Shown: positions 50,060 to 63,797, counted from the stretch's first letter. The stretch is 64,000 bases of DNA from Corallium rubrum (GCA_964035015.1 OZ036004.1:14877419-14941418), one strand, 5' to 3'. Notes: a model not told the origin generated them from the letters alone. A program made the numbers and translations.

Positions 50060-50265
50060 TGTTAAACAGGGCATGCTGCATAGCACACATTTGTATTAAC
50101 ACACCTATACAGTAACACATCTTAACATGTGTTAATATAACATACCAAGGAGTGTTAAATAACCAACTCTTAAGGTGTATTAGAAAACCTAACTTAAGGT
50201 ATGTTAAAGTTTGGACAAAAAAGGTGTGTTAATTATTTAACACACCTTTTTTAGAGTGTGTTACT
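50060..50265. repeat. Degraded copy of the TA-element right end
   Basis: Scattered TAACACACC and AAGGTGT units ending AACACACCTTTTTTAGAGTG, like the right end of the 29411-33686 element. Confidence 0.6.
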
Positions 50266-50489
50266 CTACTTTGTGGGTCCAACAAGATGGTGTGATCTCT
50301 GAGTTAGCTTTTTTTTTTGGATAAAAGAAAGTTTCACTTGTACCAATTAGCTTTGACTTTTCTGTCACAACCTTAATTATTTATTTAAATGTATGTGAAT
50401 TGTAGGCAACATTTCTTACAACTTGCAAGTAAGCATTGAGTAAAACATGCAAAACTGATACTTTTTCATGTTGCTGGTATTTGTTATAG

Positions 50490-50825
50490 TTACTATTTCA
50501 ACCAATTAAAAGTTGGTTGAATCTACCATTTGAATTTCTCTTGACCAATGCATTTGCTTGACAAATTTTTATTGGTTACAACGACCAATATTTTTTGGTT
50601 GTTTGGTAACAACCATTGTTTATTGGTTAAAAGGACGAATACATTTTTGGTTATAATAACCAATGTTTTTAGGTTGAACTGACCAATGGTTGTTTCAACC
50701 AGTCAAATATTGGTCATTTCTACCAAAACGACTTTGGTTGAAACAACCCATTTTAAATTGGTTCTCTCAAACTCATCCAGGTAACCTTTTTTTGTTGTTG
50801 TTTCAACCAGTCAGTTTTTACAGTG
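50490..50825. repeat. TTGGTTGAAACAACCAA-type minisatellite with TIR-like end
   Basis: About ten loosely spaced units alternating TTGGTT and AACCAA, ending GTCAGTTTTTACAGTG before TA. The build (a TIR-derived unit multiplied inside a TA-flanked end) parallels the 29411-33686 element, but the sequence is different. Confidence 0.5.
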
Positions 50826-50835
50826 TATATATGAT

Positions 50836-50960
50836 AGTTGAAATTGTAGCTTGGTGTAATGTGAGTAAAATTTGTGCTAGAAATCAGAAGGACGCGGGTT
50901 CGAATCCCGCCAGGGATACTCGGACATTTTTCTGAGTATAAAGCTTACGAACAAATTTTA

Positions 50961-50965
<5 letters not shown>
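50836..50965 (+). repeat. tRNA-derived SINE
   Basis: GTAGCTTGGTGTAATG suggests an A box and GGTTCGAATCC at 50897-50907 is a B box; the arms CGCGG/CCGCC are partly tRNA-like. The body then ends in a (TA)n tract. Confidence 0.5.
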
Positions 50966-51023
<58 letters not shown>

Positions 51024-51148
51024 AGCGCTCTGGCATGGTTTTGATGTCCCACAATTTGTGAGGCACCAAAGGCGACTGTAAATAGCAGTTACCTTCATCC
51101 TGCTCATCAGCACTACACTGATGAGGCCCAAAAGGCCGAAACGGTACC

Positions 51149-51224
<76 letters not shown>
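50964..51224. repeat. Two (TA)n tracts flanking a PLE end
   Basis: TA repeats at 50964-51020 and 51151-51224 enclose 130 bp with the hammerhead. Confidence 0.9.
51080..51152 (+). ncRNA. Hammerhead ribozyme (PLE type)
   Basis: CTGATGAG at 51118-51125, stem II GGCC-CAAAA-GGCC, then GAAAC at 51138-51142 followed by GGTACCGT as one side of a further stem. The core and stem II are canonical. The sequence before it (GCTCATCAGCACTACA) would supply a closing stem. It lies on the plus strand beside a minus-strand PLE fragment. Confidence 0.6.
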
Positions 51225-51228
<4 letters not shown>

Positions 51229-51379
51229 AAGAGTTAAAATATATTCAGGAATTAACAGCAGATCTATACACAGAAGGTAAAACAATTTTTTACAAAAGCC
51301 TTAGAATAACCATTGGGGAATAGGGCATGGAAAACATGTTGAATTTCGTCGGATTGTCTGTCACTGGAAGAGGAAATAT

Positions 51380-51757
51380 TTATAGCTCGGTCGAAAAGCG
51401 ATCGGGCGACTGATTGTTTATGTTGTAAACGGTGGGCGGATTTGAAGTAAAGATATTTATCTGTGTGTGTGTGGGCTTTCTGTATTCCGAAACTTCAACA
51501 TGGCCCTCTTCTTGTCGTGTGGTAGAGGTGTCTAGGAAAGAAAGTGATCTGTCCGTTTCTCGTTCGAAGGTAAAATGAGTATGCGGGTTAACGGAGTTAA
51601 GATAGCAGTGGAATTCATCAACACGATCACAATGTAGGCATGCGTAACTGTCGACAACATAACGATACCACCATTTCGGGGGGAGGGGGGACTCCATAAC
51701 CAAATTGGCCAGGATTGCGTTGACGGGGGACCCCATGGGACATCCGAAAATTTGCTG
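51380..51757 (-). pseudogene. PLE reverse transcriptase fragment with altered active site
   Basis: Reads GCPMGSPVNAILANLVME, then YRYVVDSYACLHC, then FTFERETDRSLSFLDT and YRKPTHT. The order (G-S-P-x-x-x-x-x-A-N-L, YVDD, FT-x-E, FLD, YRKPTHT) is that of PLE reverse transcriptases. The first aspartate of YVDD is Val here. The upstream part is cut off at 51757 by a LINE 3' end. Confidence 0.75.
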
Positions 51758-53092
<1,335 letters not shown>

Positions 53093-53094
53093 AT

Positions 53095-56000
53095 CATCAT
53101 CATCATTTGCTGTCGGTCGCGTAGCGACAAAGACTGTTTCATGAAACTAATTTACTTCACAGCAGCTCTCCATGCAATTCTCTGTTGAGTCAACTCCGCT
53201 AGCTGGTTGACGTTGATATCCATCTTTTTCAAGTTCCTCTTTATGGTGTCTTTATATCGGAGGCGAGGACGGTCGCGTTTCCTTACTCCGTCCGAAAGTT
53301 GTGAATACAGGACCTTCTTTGGTAGTCGATCCGACTCCATCCGGAGTATATGGCCTGTCCACCGTAAGTTCTTTCTGATGAGCAGGTCCTCCATGGAGGG
53401 TAATCCAGCACGTTGTAGTACCACAATGTTGGTGACTTTATCTTGCCATGAAATTTTCATGATCGCTCGTAGGTGTCTCATCATGAAGGCGTGGAGCTTT
53501 TTCACTTGGCTCCTGTACAATGTCCATGTTTCGGCACCGTATAGTAAAGTAGACAGAACGATTGCACCATAGCTTTTACACTTGATCCTAGTTGACACGT
53601 GATGGTTATTCCATAGTCGATTCCGTAACCTTCCGAAAACAGAGCTAGCCTTTGCCATCCGTTTCTGTAGTTCGGCGGTTAGTCGGCCATCCGTGGTGAC
53701 TACACTTCCAAGATAGGTGAACTCTTGTACACAGAGAAGGTCTTTGCCATCTACATTAACTGATGGGTCAGATGTTGGAATTGAGGAGCTTGGTCGGTAT
53801 AGGACTTCTGTCTTCTTGATGTTTATCTTCAAACCAAATTACTTTGACGCAAATGAGAAGGCATCAACGATTTTCTGGATATCCTCCATTGTGTGAGCCA
53901 CGAGTGCGCTGTCATCAGCGAACAAAAGTTCCCTCACAAGTACCCCAGTGGTCTTAGTCTTGGCCGGGAAGTGGGAGACGTTGAAGAGGTCTGCGTCCAG
54001 TCTGGATTGTATGTAGATTCCGTCCTCAAGATCACGAAAAGCTTCATCAAGCATGGCAGATAGGAAGATGAAAAAGAGAGTCGGTGCCAAGACGCATCCC
54101 TGCTTTACACCATTTGTAACGGCAAATTCTGGGATTTCCTCAGTATGGTTGACTCGTGCCATCATTCCGGTGTGCAGTGCCTCAATCATCTTGGTAATGT
54201 TTTCTGGACATCCATACCTCCTAGTCCACTCCTGCCAACAGTGGCGAATGCCTTTGTGAAGTCCACGAACACGATGTACAGTGCTTTGTCCTGTTCTATA
54301 CACTTTTCCTGCAGTTGCCTAAGGCAGAAGATCATGTCCGTTGTACTCCTATTTGCTCGGAAACCACACTGTGTCTCTGGTAGTATCTCAGATGTTAACT
54401 GTCCTGTTAGTCGGTCGAGAAGAATCCTAGCAAAGGCTTTCCCTGCATCGACAGAAGTGAAATTCCTCTGTAGTTTCCACATTCCGTCCGGTCCCCTTTC
54501 TTAAAGATGGTAACAATGTTAGCATCTTTCCATTCCTGTGGTACCTCTTCCTCCGTCCAGGTTCTAACAATCAGGCCATGTAACCTGCTGATAAGTTCTG
54601 TTCCTCCATATTTCCAGATCTCTGCGGGGATTCCGTCACGGCCGGGAGCTTTATCATCAGATAGATGGTTTATTGCCTCTACCAGTTCCGACATTGTTGG
54701 TGTTTATCCAATATGGCTAATTCTTCTCGTTGCTGAATGTTACCAAGCTAAATGCTCAAAGTGCTCGGTCCATCTCTCATTTACCCTCTTACTGTCTGAG
54801 TATAGCTCTCTTCCATCCAAGGATTTCAAATGGGTAGTACCTTTCTTCTGGGGTCCCCACACTTCTTTAAGACCACTATAAAAGGACCTCGTGTCATTTC
54901 TATCTGCTGCCGGTTGCAACTCCTCAGCTTTCTGTTCCCACCATTTCATCTTGAGACTTCTGGTATGTTTCTGGAGACGTCTACACGTGTCTTTGTAAGC
55001 TGCCATTGTGGATCTTGTGGCCCTGGTTTGTAAAACTCTCTGGTGTGCGAGGTTTCTTCTCTGTAATAGACTTTGGAGATAAGGGTCATTTGGGTCGAAC
55101 CAGTCTTGGTGTTTCCGTTCAGGCTTTCCGATAGCATCTTTAGCGGTGTTGTAAACCATCTGTCGAAACAGAGACCACTACTGGTTTAGTGTAGAATCTT
55201 CTGGTAGTTCCCATGCTTGCAGCATCTTGTCCATTTCCTGTTCTAAGTGTTCTCTATGGCTGATTGTAGTCAGTTTCTTTGTGTCTAGCTTGGTAGGCTT
55301 TACAGCCCCTTGTCTCTTGTGCTTCTGGCGAATCTTGAAGGAGATCTTGGATCTAAGAAGCTGATGGTCAGTCCAGCAGCTGGCTCCACGCATGACCCTG
55401 GTGTTGCGGAAATCCATCTTGTCACGTTCTCTTGTGATGATATAGTCAATCATGTGCCAGTTCTTGGAGCGGGGGTGCATCCATGTTACCTTATGCACTG
55501 TTTTCTGCTTAAAGAGGGTGTTTGTCACGGTTAGTTCAAACTCGGAACACAAAGTTAGGAGGAGTTCACCATTCGAAATACAGTTGCCCATACTGTGCTT
55601 ACCAATAACCTTGGGCCATTTCTCCCAGTCTGTTCCTATCCTGGCATTGAAGTCCCCCATGAGTATCAGCTTGTCAGTCCTAGGGATGTTCTGTAGCACG
55701 GTAGTTAGTTGACTGTAGAAGGCTTCCTTGGTCTCATCTGGGTTGGTCACAGTTGGTGCATATACGCTAACTAACGTAGCGTTGTTATTTCCTGTCAGGG
55801 GCAGTCTCATAGTCGTGATACGAACACTCACAGGCTTTGGCATCTCTGTCAACTTCGTCACTATCTCCTTCCTTAGCGCGAATCCGACTCGACTCCCTTC
55901 TTACACCAGCAGGCTTACCGCTCCAGAAGAATGTGTAGTCCATGTCCGTGAGACTACCAGAATCAGAGAGCCGTGTTTCACAGAGAGCTGCGATGTCAAT

Positions 56001-56260
56001 ACAGTATCTTGTGAGTTCCATAGCTACTAGTGCAGTTCGTCATTCAGGTCGATCAGTTATTTCTCTGTCTAGGAGTGTCCTTATGTTCCACTGCGCTATT
56101 TGTAAGGGTCGATGATGATGATGATGATGATCTCCAAGCTCACTTGTCACTGTCAACGGAAGCTCTAATTGAACAGCGCGGTCCTTATTAACCCGGGCGA
56201 CGACCGAGCCAGTATGAAGATCTGTTGTGTTGTGCATTTCATGAAAAACTGCTTGCAAGG
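53095..56260 (-). pseudogene. RTE-like LINE with AP endonuclease and RT
   Basis: Minus strand, 5' to 3': QIAQWNIRTLLD (about 56110), the endonuclease with LILMGDFNARIGTDW (about 55660) and WTDHQLLRSKI (about 55370), a linker, then RT motifs [15 protein letters not shown] (about 54640), GFRANRSTTDMIF (about 54350), VDFTKAFATV, GVKQGCVLAPTLF (about 54110) and LLFADDSALVAH (about 53910). The C-terminal domain follows: FTYLGSVVTTDG, LLYGAETWTL and LRWTGHILRMESDRLPKKV (about 53320). It ends in GATGATGATG at 53095-53110. Layout and C-terminus recall RTE/BovB-type LINEs. Several frameshifts break it. Confidence 0.8.
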
Positions 56261-56805
56261 TAATTAAGTGATGCTAGCTTTTGCAAGTTACTAGCCACAC
56301 TCTCTCGGGGAGCTAACAGAATGCTCGCACCGGCAAGGCCAGGCCAAGACAGGTGTGAACTACTAGTCCCTGCAGTGGTTGGCCGACGGGCCTGGGAGTT
56401 CCACATTTCCAGCCGCCCTCTACGCTGCCACATAGCATGTTTTTCTGTTAGGGTTTGCTCCCTTAGTCCTTGGTTCTAGCTAGAACCTATACCACAGGAC
56501 AGTGGTAAATGCCGAGATTGCTGCCGGGTTGACAAACAGAACCGCCTTCGCCAGAACTGTTGTCGAGTTGACAAAACAGAACTGCCTCCCGTAACCCAGG
56601 GTGGACCCCTAACAGGTACTATCTCTCCGAGCCAGAGAGAACCTGAAGCATGTCTAGGGCAGGGGTGCTCATGTCCCTGTATAGAACAACAATGTTCTAT
56701 GAGGGCCACAGGGAAGAATACGAGGGCCACAGGGAAGAATACAATATTTATTGTAATTGTGTTACCCTCGTTAAATAAAGTTTATTGGTATTGGTATTGG
56801 TATAA
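56261..56805. other. LINE 5' region and a plus-strand LINE tail
   Basis: 56261-56690 is probably the 5' UTR of the RTE-like LINE. GAGGGCCACAGGGAAGAATAC is doubled at 56700-56741. TTAAATAAAGTTTATTGG followed by (TATTGG)n at 56773-56805 looks like the 3' end of a plus-strand LINE. Confidence 0.4.
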
Positions 56806-56807
56806 AC

Positions 56808-57210
56808 ATAGAGCGGTCAGAAAGCGAGCCCGCTTTAAAATATAGGGGAGAAACAATTGCAATTTTCCATAAGTTAGGAAAAACGGCTGAGGTAATACTC
56901 AGATTATAAATCTTCGTTACAATGCATGGGCAAGATAGATGGTGCAGCTATTTTAAGAAAATATCCACTAACGTCGTCTAAGCCAGAAGCTATAGTTACA
57001 GACAAATGGTTTAGCAGACTGAGTACAAAATCTTCTGAAACTGGAGGAATAGTAAACGTGGTATTTGGTGCTAGTTTAGAAGAAATAAAATTAGTCTAAG
57101 GTAGTCCCAGTTAGAGTTGCTAGAATTATCAAGCTTAACAGAGTCCCTAATATGTACAAAGTGATCATTAAAGAATTTATATAGCAATATCTTTAGGATC
57201 TGTAAAGGTT
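56808..57210 (-). pseudogene. CR1/L2-like LINE, N-terminal RT fragment
   Basis: Reads TIPPVSEDFVLSLLNHLS, then ASGLDDVSGYFLKIAAPSI, then VFPNLWKIAIVSPL and AGSLSDRS. This is the entry region of LINE RTs (K-A-x-G-x-D-x-I-S, FP-x-x-W-K-x-A, P-x-x-K-x-G). It breaks off at the LINE tail at 56805 and may be the 5' portion of the element whose 3' part is at 51758-53092. Confidence 0.55.
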
Positions 57211-57224
57211 TTATCATTATATGG

Positions 57225-57472
57225 TTATATAGATTTCATGTTTGGCATACAACTGTAACTAACTTACTTTACAGTGTTTCTATTAAATAGTTTGTGGAAC
57301 TTGTTGGATGTAGTGGAAAGTGTCTGTCAACAATGCTCAGAAATTTCCGTGCTACGTTGGTTTTCACGCTTTTGCTGAAAGGCGGATTAAACCAGATAAT
57401 CTTTTTTCGTCGTTGGCATCTCGGTGCTGTGTTTTCATGGTTTTTGTCGTTCTGGTATGACAAGTTAGCGTC
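57225..57472 (-). pseudogene. PLE-related fragment, minus copy
   Basis: Reads [20 protein letters not shown], then FLSIVDRHFP, then FNRNTVK and SYSCMPN. This string of motifs is conserved in a PLE-associated linker between RT and endonuclease. The first part is mirrored at 57780-57960, and the same family appears at 63905-64000. Confidence 0.55.
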
Positions 57473-57476
57473 GAAT

Positions 57477-57656
57477 AGACCTTATTCAAAAATGGCCGCC
57501 GAATTAGAATTCTTTTATGTGCATATAAATTAGCCCTTATGACCTCGTTTTAAAGTAAAAATTCTTTTGAATTTCACACATGAAAACGAGTTCATAAGGG
57601 CTAATTTATATGTATATAAAAGAATTTTAATTCGGCGGCCATTTTTGAATAAGGTC
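57477..57656. mobile_element. Palindromic MITE, 180 bp
   Basis: Arms AGACCTTATTCAAAAATGGC and complement, continuing through CGCCGAATTAGAATTC and TAAATTAGCCCTTATGA, meet around 57570. No coding sequence. Confidence 0.75.
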
Positions 57657-57657
57657 T

Positions 57658-57960
57658 ATTTGCTGCGTTTGAGGGCATCTTGATAAGTAGGGCCTACTGC
57701 TTTAAATGTAGGTTCGTCACATGAGAGAAACAACTTCCATCTTCAACCAAAAAAACGAATCTCGAAACTCTAATGCGACGAACCTACATTTAAAGCAGCA
57801 GCCCAGGCTTATCAAGATGCCCTCAAACGCAGCAAATTCGACGCTAACCTGTCATACCAGAACGACAAGAACAGAACAAAAACCATGAAAACATGGCATC
57901 GAGACGCGTTAACGACGAAGAAAGGTTATCTGGTTTAAGTTCCACATGAAATATAGAAAA
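57658..57960 (+). pseudogene. PLE-related fragment, inverted plus copy
   Basis: GAGGGCATCTTGATAAG at 57670 and its complement at 57813 form one inverted repeat. From 57838 the sequence GACGCTAACCTGTCATACC mirrors 57445-57472, reading LKRSKFDANLSYQNDKN-type text. Together with the minus copy it makes a large inverted duplication with the 180-bp MITE at the hinge. Confidence 0.5.
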
Positions 57961-57979
57961 GCCTGACGAATTTCCTGAT

Positions 57980-59670
57980 CTAAAGGATGAATTAAGTATC
58001 TGTATTTTTAATCGGTAAAGCTGATTGTATACAACCGATCTAAAATTAATAAGTAAATTACAGTAATAAAATCCTAATTTAACTAAATACAAGTAACAAA
58101 TTATATTACAGCTGACGGTAACTACGATATTAAAAAATAAAAGTAATAATTAATAAATTTAATGTAAATTCAGAAAAGAAAAGAAAGGACTTGCTTGCTG
58201 AAGTTTTCGGAACACTTGTTATTAACTATTTGCTCTGGAAGGTTATTCCAGGCAGGGATAGCGAGGGGGAAAGGAGTACTTAAAGACATCAATACGTACA
58301 GAGAAATATTTGTATGTCTGGGAGTGTTTCCGCCGGGTAACCCCGGTAGATAAGGTAGCGTACAGCATTGCGGCCAAGGATGGCTTTATGAACGAAGCTC
58401 AGGCGGAGGCACTCACGGCGTTTACAAAGGAGAAGTCAGCTCAGGTAAGATAACATGGAGCTGACACTCGACTCCCTCGAGTAGTCTCGATTCACAAACC
58501 GTGCAGCACGTCTTTGCACCTTTTCCAGCTGGTTTATATTACGCTGGCTATGTAAGGATGCAATGTTGAGCAAGCATACTCTGACGAGGGACGAATAAGA
58601 GCAAGGTAAAGCCCTGAATGATAAAAATTACACGTGATAAAATTTAGCGTCTTGCTTGCTTTGTATGATACGTAGTCGCAGTGCTTGTTGAAGCTAAGAT
58701 CTGAAGATAGGATGACTCCAAGGTAAGCGTGAGAGTCAGTTCTCTTTAGAACTTTGCCATCCAGAAAGTAGGTAGTGGTAATTGGAAATTTACTGCGTGA
58801 GATATGCATTGTGAAACATTTGTCACAATTGAAACGCATTTGCCATTTCTTAGATAGGGCATCAAGATCAGTTTGGAGCACTTCCGGAAAAAGTGCAGAG
58901 GAAAGCTGAAGGTATAAAATACAGTCATCCGCAAATAGACGGATCTGAGAGAGGATACCTTGAGGAAGGTCATCAATGAATAAGAAGAGTAGAAGCCCAA
59001 GTACAGACCCTTGTGATACACCAAACGTTTCTGCACACACATCAGAGTGGTTGCCATCGATCACTGTCACTTGTGTGTGGTTTATTAGAAAGCTCTTAAT
59101 CCAGGGCAAAGTGCTGCCCTGTATATCATAGGCAGAAAGTTTAGCAAGTGACTTTGATGTGGGACAGAATCGAAGGCCTTAGAAAATCAAGCAGGATAAG
59201 ATCAGTTTGAAGTTTGAGATCAAAGTTCTTAGTTAGGTCGTATAAAGTTAGAATCAGCTGTGACTCGCATGAGAAGCCTTTCCTGAATCCGTGCTGTGAG
59301 GAAGATAATAATGAATACTTATCTAAATGACCCATAATTTTAGTGAAAATTATGTGCTCTAGCGTTTTATAGAGAACACAAGTTAGGGATATATATATAG
59401 GCCTGTAATTATTGGGGTCAGAGCGAGAACCCTTCTTAAAACTGGAGAAACAAGGGCATGTTTCCAGTCAGATGGCAGATTGCCTTCAACCAGGGACTGC
59501 TGATAAATAACCCTGAGCACTGGTGCAATAATACCGCAGGAGATCTTCAGAAGGTAGATGCATGGGATCTGGTCCGGACAAGATGCCTTTGCTGGGTTGA
59601 GGTTTCCCAGGAGGTTAGAAATGCCCTCAGTAGTAATTGTGATGTTTGCCATAGTGGGAACACTACTTGA
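57980..59670 (-). pseudogene. Jockey/CR1-like LINE, RT region
   Basis: Minus strand 5' to 3': PAKASCPDQIPCIYLLKIS (about 59590), LPSDWKHALVSPV (about 59460), LSSSQHGFRKGFSCESQL (about 59300), LPWIKSFLINHTQVTV, GVSQGSVLGLLLFLF (about 59000), RLFADDCILYL (about 58940) and HAYLGVILSSDLSF (about 58720). A 3' UTR to about 57980 follows. All the RT blocks are present in the right order, in several frames with deletions (D-F-S-K-A-F-D is partly lost near 59175), so it is inactive. Confidence 0.75.
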
Positions 59671-59744
59671 CCTTACTGTGGAAAAAGTACTGAGGTTTTC
59701 ATTCGTAAAGGCATATTTGAACTGGTTATTTAAGATTTTTTAAT

Positions 59745-61390
59745 TTATCCTTACTAGGTTATAAAGTGTGTTAATAGAAGCTTTAATCAAACTCACTAAG
59801 TAATACAGTACTACAGTACTACAGTATAGTAACAACAGATCACAATATACATTACAAACAGTAAACGATGAGTTTGATAAGGGGCTAGCGAACGGACACG
59901 AGGTCCCAACTAGACAAACCCCGTACATAAATTAATAAATTTAAGACAATACACATAAGATGCCGAGATCTTTTTGAGAGGAAACTGCAGCAAGAGCATG
60001 GTCACCAATGGTGTATGGACTGACTGCAAGAGAATGCAACGGACTGGTTCGCTTTCTACATATTCTTAAAACTTCGCATTTATTGCAGTTAAAAGATAGT
60101 CCCCATTGCTTAGACCAATTGGGTAAGCAAGTTAGATCACTCTGAAGAACAGTACAATCCTCGGGGTTACGAACCACTCGGAAGCATTTGGCGTCATCAG
60201 CGAAGAGGGCGATGGTGGTAGTACTGCTGATAACATCAGGCAGATCGTTGATGTTGTGGTGCTTACTTTAAGAGGTGGAACTCCAACTTTGTCTTGTCGC
60301 TGAGACTTGACATACTTCCAGAACCTCCTTGGGTTTTCTCTAAGGTTGTCAGTCAGTATAGAAGAAATATGATTATTTCTTGCTTGGATGATGGCTGTTT
60401 TTGTTTTACGTCTAAATTCCTTAAAGTTTTTCCATGATTCAAAAGTGTTTTTATTTTTAGCTAGATTGTATAGTCGCTGTTTTTTTCTGATCATACGCCT
60501 AAGGTTTCTGTTGAACCATGGATGGGAATTTGAGGACCTAATCATCTTAGTTGGAAAATGCCTAAGTGCATTTGACATTATCATACATTTAAAGTTGGTC
60601 CAAATTGTTTCAACTGAGTTTGTTCATGATGAGAATTTAGGAAATTCTAACAGTCACTTGAGAGATCTTTCAGGAACTTTTCAGAGTCTGCACGTTTGTA
60701 ATCAAGAACTTTCCTGGGTTTACGTTTGTTCATCTGGGTTTGATGTCATCCACAAGTGCAGGCTTTTAGGTGAGAATTAGATCAAGAATGTTGGCGCAAG
60801 TCTTAGTGGTGCGTGTAGGTTCATCAACCAATTGACTCAGATGGTAATCATTTATGATGTCCAACAGGTAATCACATTGCTGATGGTCACGAGCACCGGT
60901 TCTCACTGAGGAAACAACCCTAATTCATACCTGGAAGGTTGAAATCACCAGCCAAAACAACCATACGATTTTTAGCTAAGCTCACAATTTTTCTCAGAGA
61001 TTTATTAACTTCATGTAGAGTAGAAATATCAGAACCCGGGGGAGCGGGGGCGATAGAATGAACCAATAAAGGGTGACTGTGTCCTGTGAACGCCGTGCAG
61101 CTCTGACCAAATCAGTCACAGTCAGAATCCATGTTCGTGTGAGAAGTAAAAGAGAAGCTTGATTTCATAACAATGACCGCACACCCACCATGAGAATTCC
61201 AGTCTTTGCGTAGTATCTTGTATGCGGCAGGAAACAGCTCACACACAATCATTGATATCAGCGGCAAGGTGAGTCTCACTCCCAATAATGACATTAGGCT
61301 TGCTGTCTTCAAGGAAGGCATGCCGACTGGCAAACTTAGAACGAATTCCACAGAAATTAATATATAATTATTTCAATTTAGAAGCGTGTT
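59745..61390 (-). pseudogene. LINE with endonuclease, RT palm deleted
   Basis: Minus strand: FLEDSKPNVIIGSETHLAAD (about 61320) and LAGDFNLPG (about 60950) mark an AP endonuclease. HPWFNRNLRRMIRKKQRLYN (about 60520) and NPRRFWKYVKSQRQDK (about 60320) are the linker before RT. The text then jumps to ALFADDAKCFRVV (about 60200) and WSKQWGLSFNCNKCEVL, so most of the RT palm is missing. The 3' UTR carries ACGGGGTTTGTCTAG near 59920. It resembles the L2/CR1 group. Confidence 0.7.
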
Positions 61391-61394
61391 TATA

Positions 61395-62445
61395 TTTACT
61401 TTACGCGAGGAGTACGTTGGGCCTGGGTTGAGTTCAATGTCGCCAGCAAGTAGGAGAACACTACACAGGAAAAACTTGAATATTCGCTGTTGGAAGTTGT
61501 TGCTGGGAGACACCAGACGAGATGAAACTAACGGTCAATTTAAAAAACGCGCTGCGTACATACGGATACTGGCCTTTGGCTTACAGATGACTGAACAATG
61601 TAAATTGCACACGCAAGCACACTAGTGTACTAAAGATGGCAAGGACTGCAAGAAGTTGAATAATTTTAGCTAAGTGCCTTAGGGGGCAAATTGAGCAAAT
61701 AGGATAGACGGAAATTTCAGCATGGATTTACAAACAGACACTTTAAATTCACAAGTGCTGCAATTTGATGGAGGAAACTGTACCATGTTGAGAACCAGCA
61801 AGGCTTCATGGCTAAAATTTTCCACTCAACTAAGCTGAAATTTCCAATTTCATTTTCGACATAACTGCAGAAAGTTTTTTATGCTTGTTTACCCAATAAG
61901 GCCACACACCATGCCCTGATTACTGAATCAGAATCTCAGATTATCTAGCATTAACCGACATAAAATTTTCAGGTGTGCCTTTGGCCACTAGCATATAGCC
62001 ATAATCAAAATTTGTAGGAACCCACACAAAATTGGGAGATACAAGAAATACATCCTGCCAAAATTCATCAACTTTTGCTGGAGAAATCATATGGAACATT
62101 CTGTATCTCCTGGCTATGTCCACCCAGGTTAAAATTACTCATGTAATGGAATCATTTCCCGAGCCTTAACTCAGTCTGAGCAATAGGTAACCCTAAGGCG
62201 TTAACCCAACCTCCTGTCTCCTTCAGTCAGATTTGTATCCTCACAGACCAGTGAACTACACACTGACAAATAGTCTGATTAGATTGCTGACTAAAGACTA
62301 ACAAACACGCTGAGTGTGTGAGAACTGAGTGAACTCGCAAATATAGTTTGTGCATGTACATCTAGAAGCAAGAAAAACAACGTCAATGTTGATAGTTGAG
62401 CCGAATTATAAACTCTTTTAACAGAAGAGTAAATAATTTTAATTA
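61395..62445. other. No gene recognised
   Basis: Unique-looking sequence between two retroelements. The minus-strand 60-codon frame at 61941-62123 has no recognisable domain. Confidence 0.4.
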
Positions 62446-62449
62446 TTTA

Positions 62450-63760
62450 AGACCCCTTGAGCCGCATATTGGCAAAAATTGTCTGTCGAATAAATGATGC
62501 GTATGAAACACACATTAGTGAAGAGCAATATGGATTTCGGCGTAATCCATCTACATCAGATGCAATATTTATTGCAAAGACAATAATTGAAAAGTATGGT
62601 GGAACATTAATCGTAATATATGTAGATCTAACTGCTGCATATGACAATATACCACGTTACTTTCTTTTTCGTGTAATAATAATGGGAACTGGAGCATTCA
62701 CCTCATAGCAACGCTAAGAAAGACGTACGAAGGCACAACAGCATCGATAAAAGGAATGAAAAGCAAGGTTGATGTTCTCATAGGATGTCGTCAAGGTGGA
62801 CCACAGCCTCCCTGTCTATTCAATTACTATTTCGACTATGTGTTGAGGGTAGCAGCATTTGAGATAGACAACGCCTTCCCAGATGAACGGGGAATTGAGT
62901 ACGGATATAATATACCACACACATGCGAACGTGAGCAACGTAATTGTGGTGGTGGTAGATTGCATGGGAGAGATTTAATCAGTTGGATGCTATATGCGGA
63001 TGATTTGGCACTACTTTGTAAGACAGTAACGGAGGCAAAAAAACTCCTCAATATACTCACTGATACATGTAAACGTTTTGGGTTAAGTATCTCTTTTAAG
63101 AAAACGAAAACGCAGGTGTTTAACCATGAAGAACTTGCTAAAAGTCATCACTCTTCACAACTGATGATCAAGTAATTGAAAATGTCAGAGAATTCAACTA
63201 CCTTGGACAGTTTATAACAAAGAAGAAAAAGAATGCTTTACAGAACATCGCACCGTTCGAGCAACAGCTACGTTTAATGAATTACGTGAAGTGCTAACAG
63301 ATACTAATGTCAATATGCACACAAGACAAAAGATATTAGAAGCCTGTGTGAGATCAAGACTTAGTACGGTACGCAAGCATGGTTTTCAAATGAACAACAA
63401 ATGAGGAAACTGGAAATATGTTGCTACCATATTTCGTAGGAAGCGAAAGGAAACACAGGAGGATGTAGATGAACTACAGCTAACTATGCATGCACAAATG
63501 AAAACGAGCAGAACTATAGTGAAGACGATTCCTCTTCGTGACTTTATATAGTCGCAATACCTTAGGTACGTTACTCATGTATGCCGAGCTGAACATAAAG
63601 CAATTACAAAGAAACTTCTGTTTGCAAAATCAGGTAAAGGTACTACACGGACCCGTGGATAAAGATTGCTGATCTACTTGGAGTGACCATTGAGCAAGTG
63701 AAACGAATGACGCAGTTTGGAAGCGAGTTCGCCGAGTTGATCCTGAAACGGGTTTAGCTC
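62450..63760 (+). pseudogene. RTE-like reverse transcriptase, plus strand
   Basis: Reads AKIVCRINDAYETHISEEQY, then GFRRNPSTSDAIF, VIYVDLTAAYDNI, GCRQGGPQPPCLFN, ISWMLYADDLALLCKT and GLSISFKKTKTQV. In shifted frames FNYLGQFI, VRATATFNELREVL and EACVRSRL follow, with DPWIKIADLLGV-like text near 63660. These are LINE RT motifs plus an RTE-like C-terminus. Breaks near 62708, 63175 and beyond disable it, and no endonuclease is seen upstream. Confidence 0.75.
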
Positions 63761-63797
63761 GTCTCCGTGCGATAAAGATCGCGTTGGAGGAATATAT

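Noticed and set aside
53207-55712. Plus-strand ORFs opposite the RTE-like LINE
   Set aside because: Antisense shadows of endonuclease and RT coding sequence.
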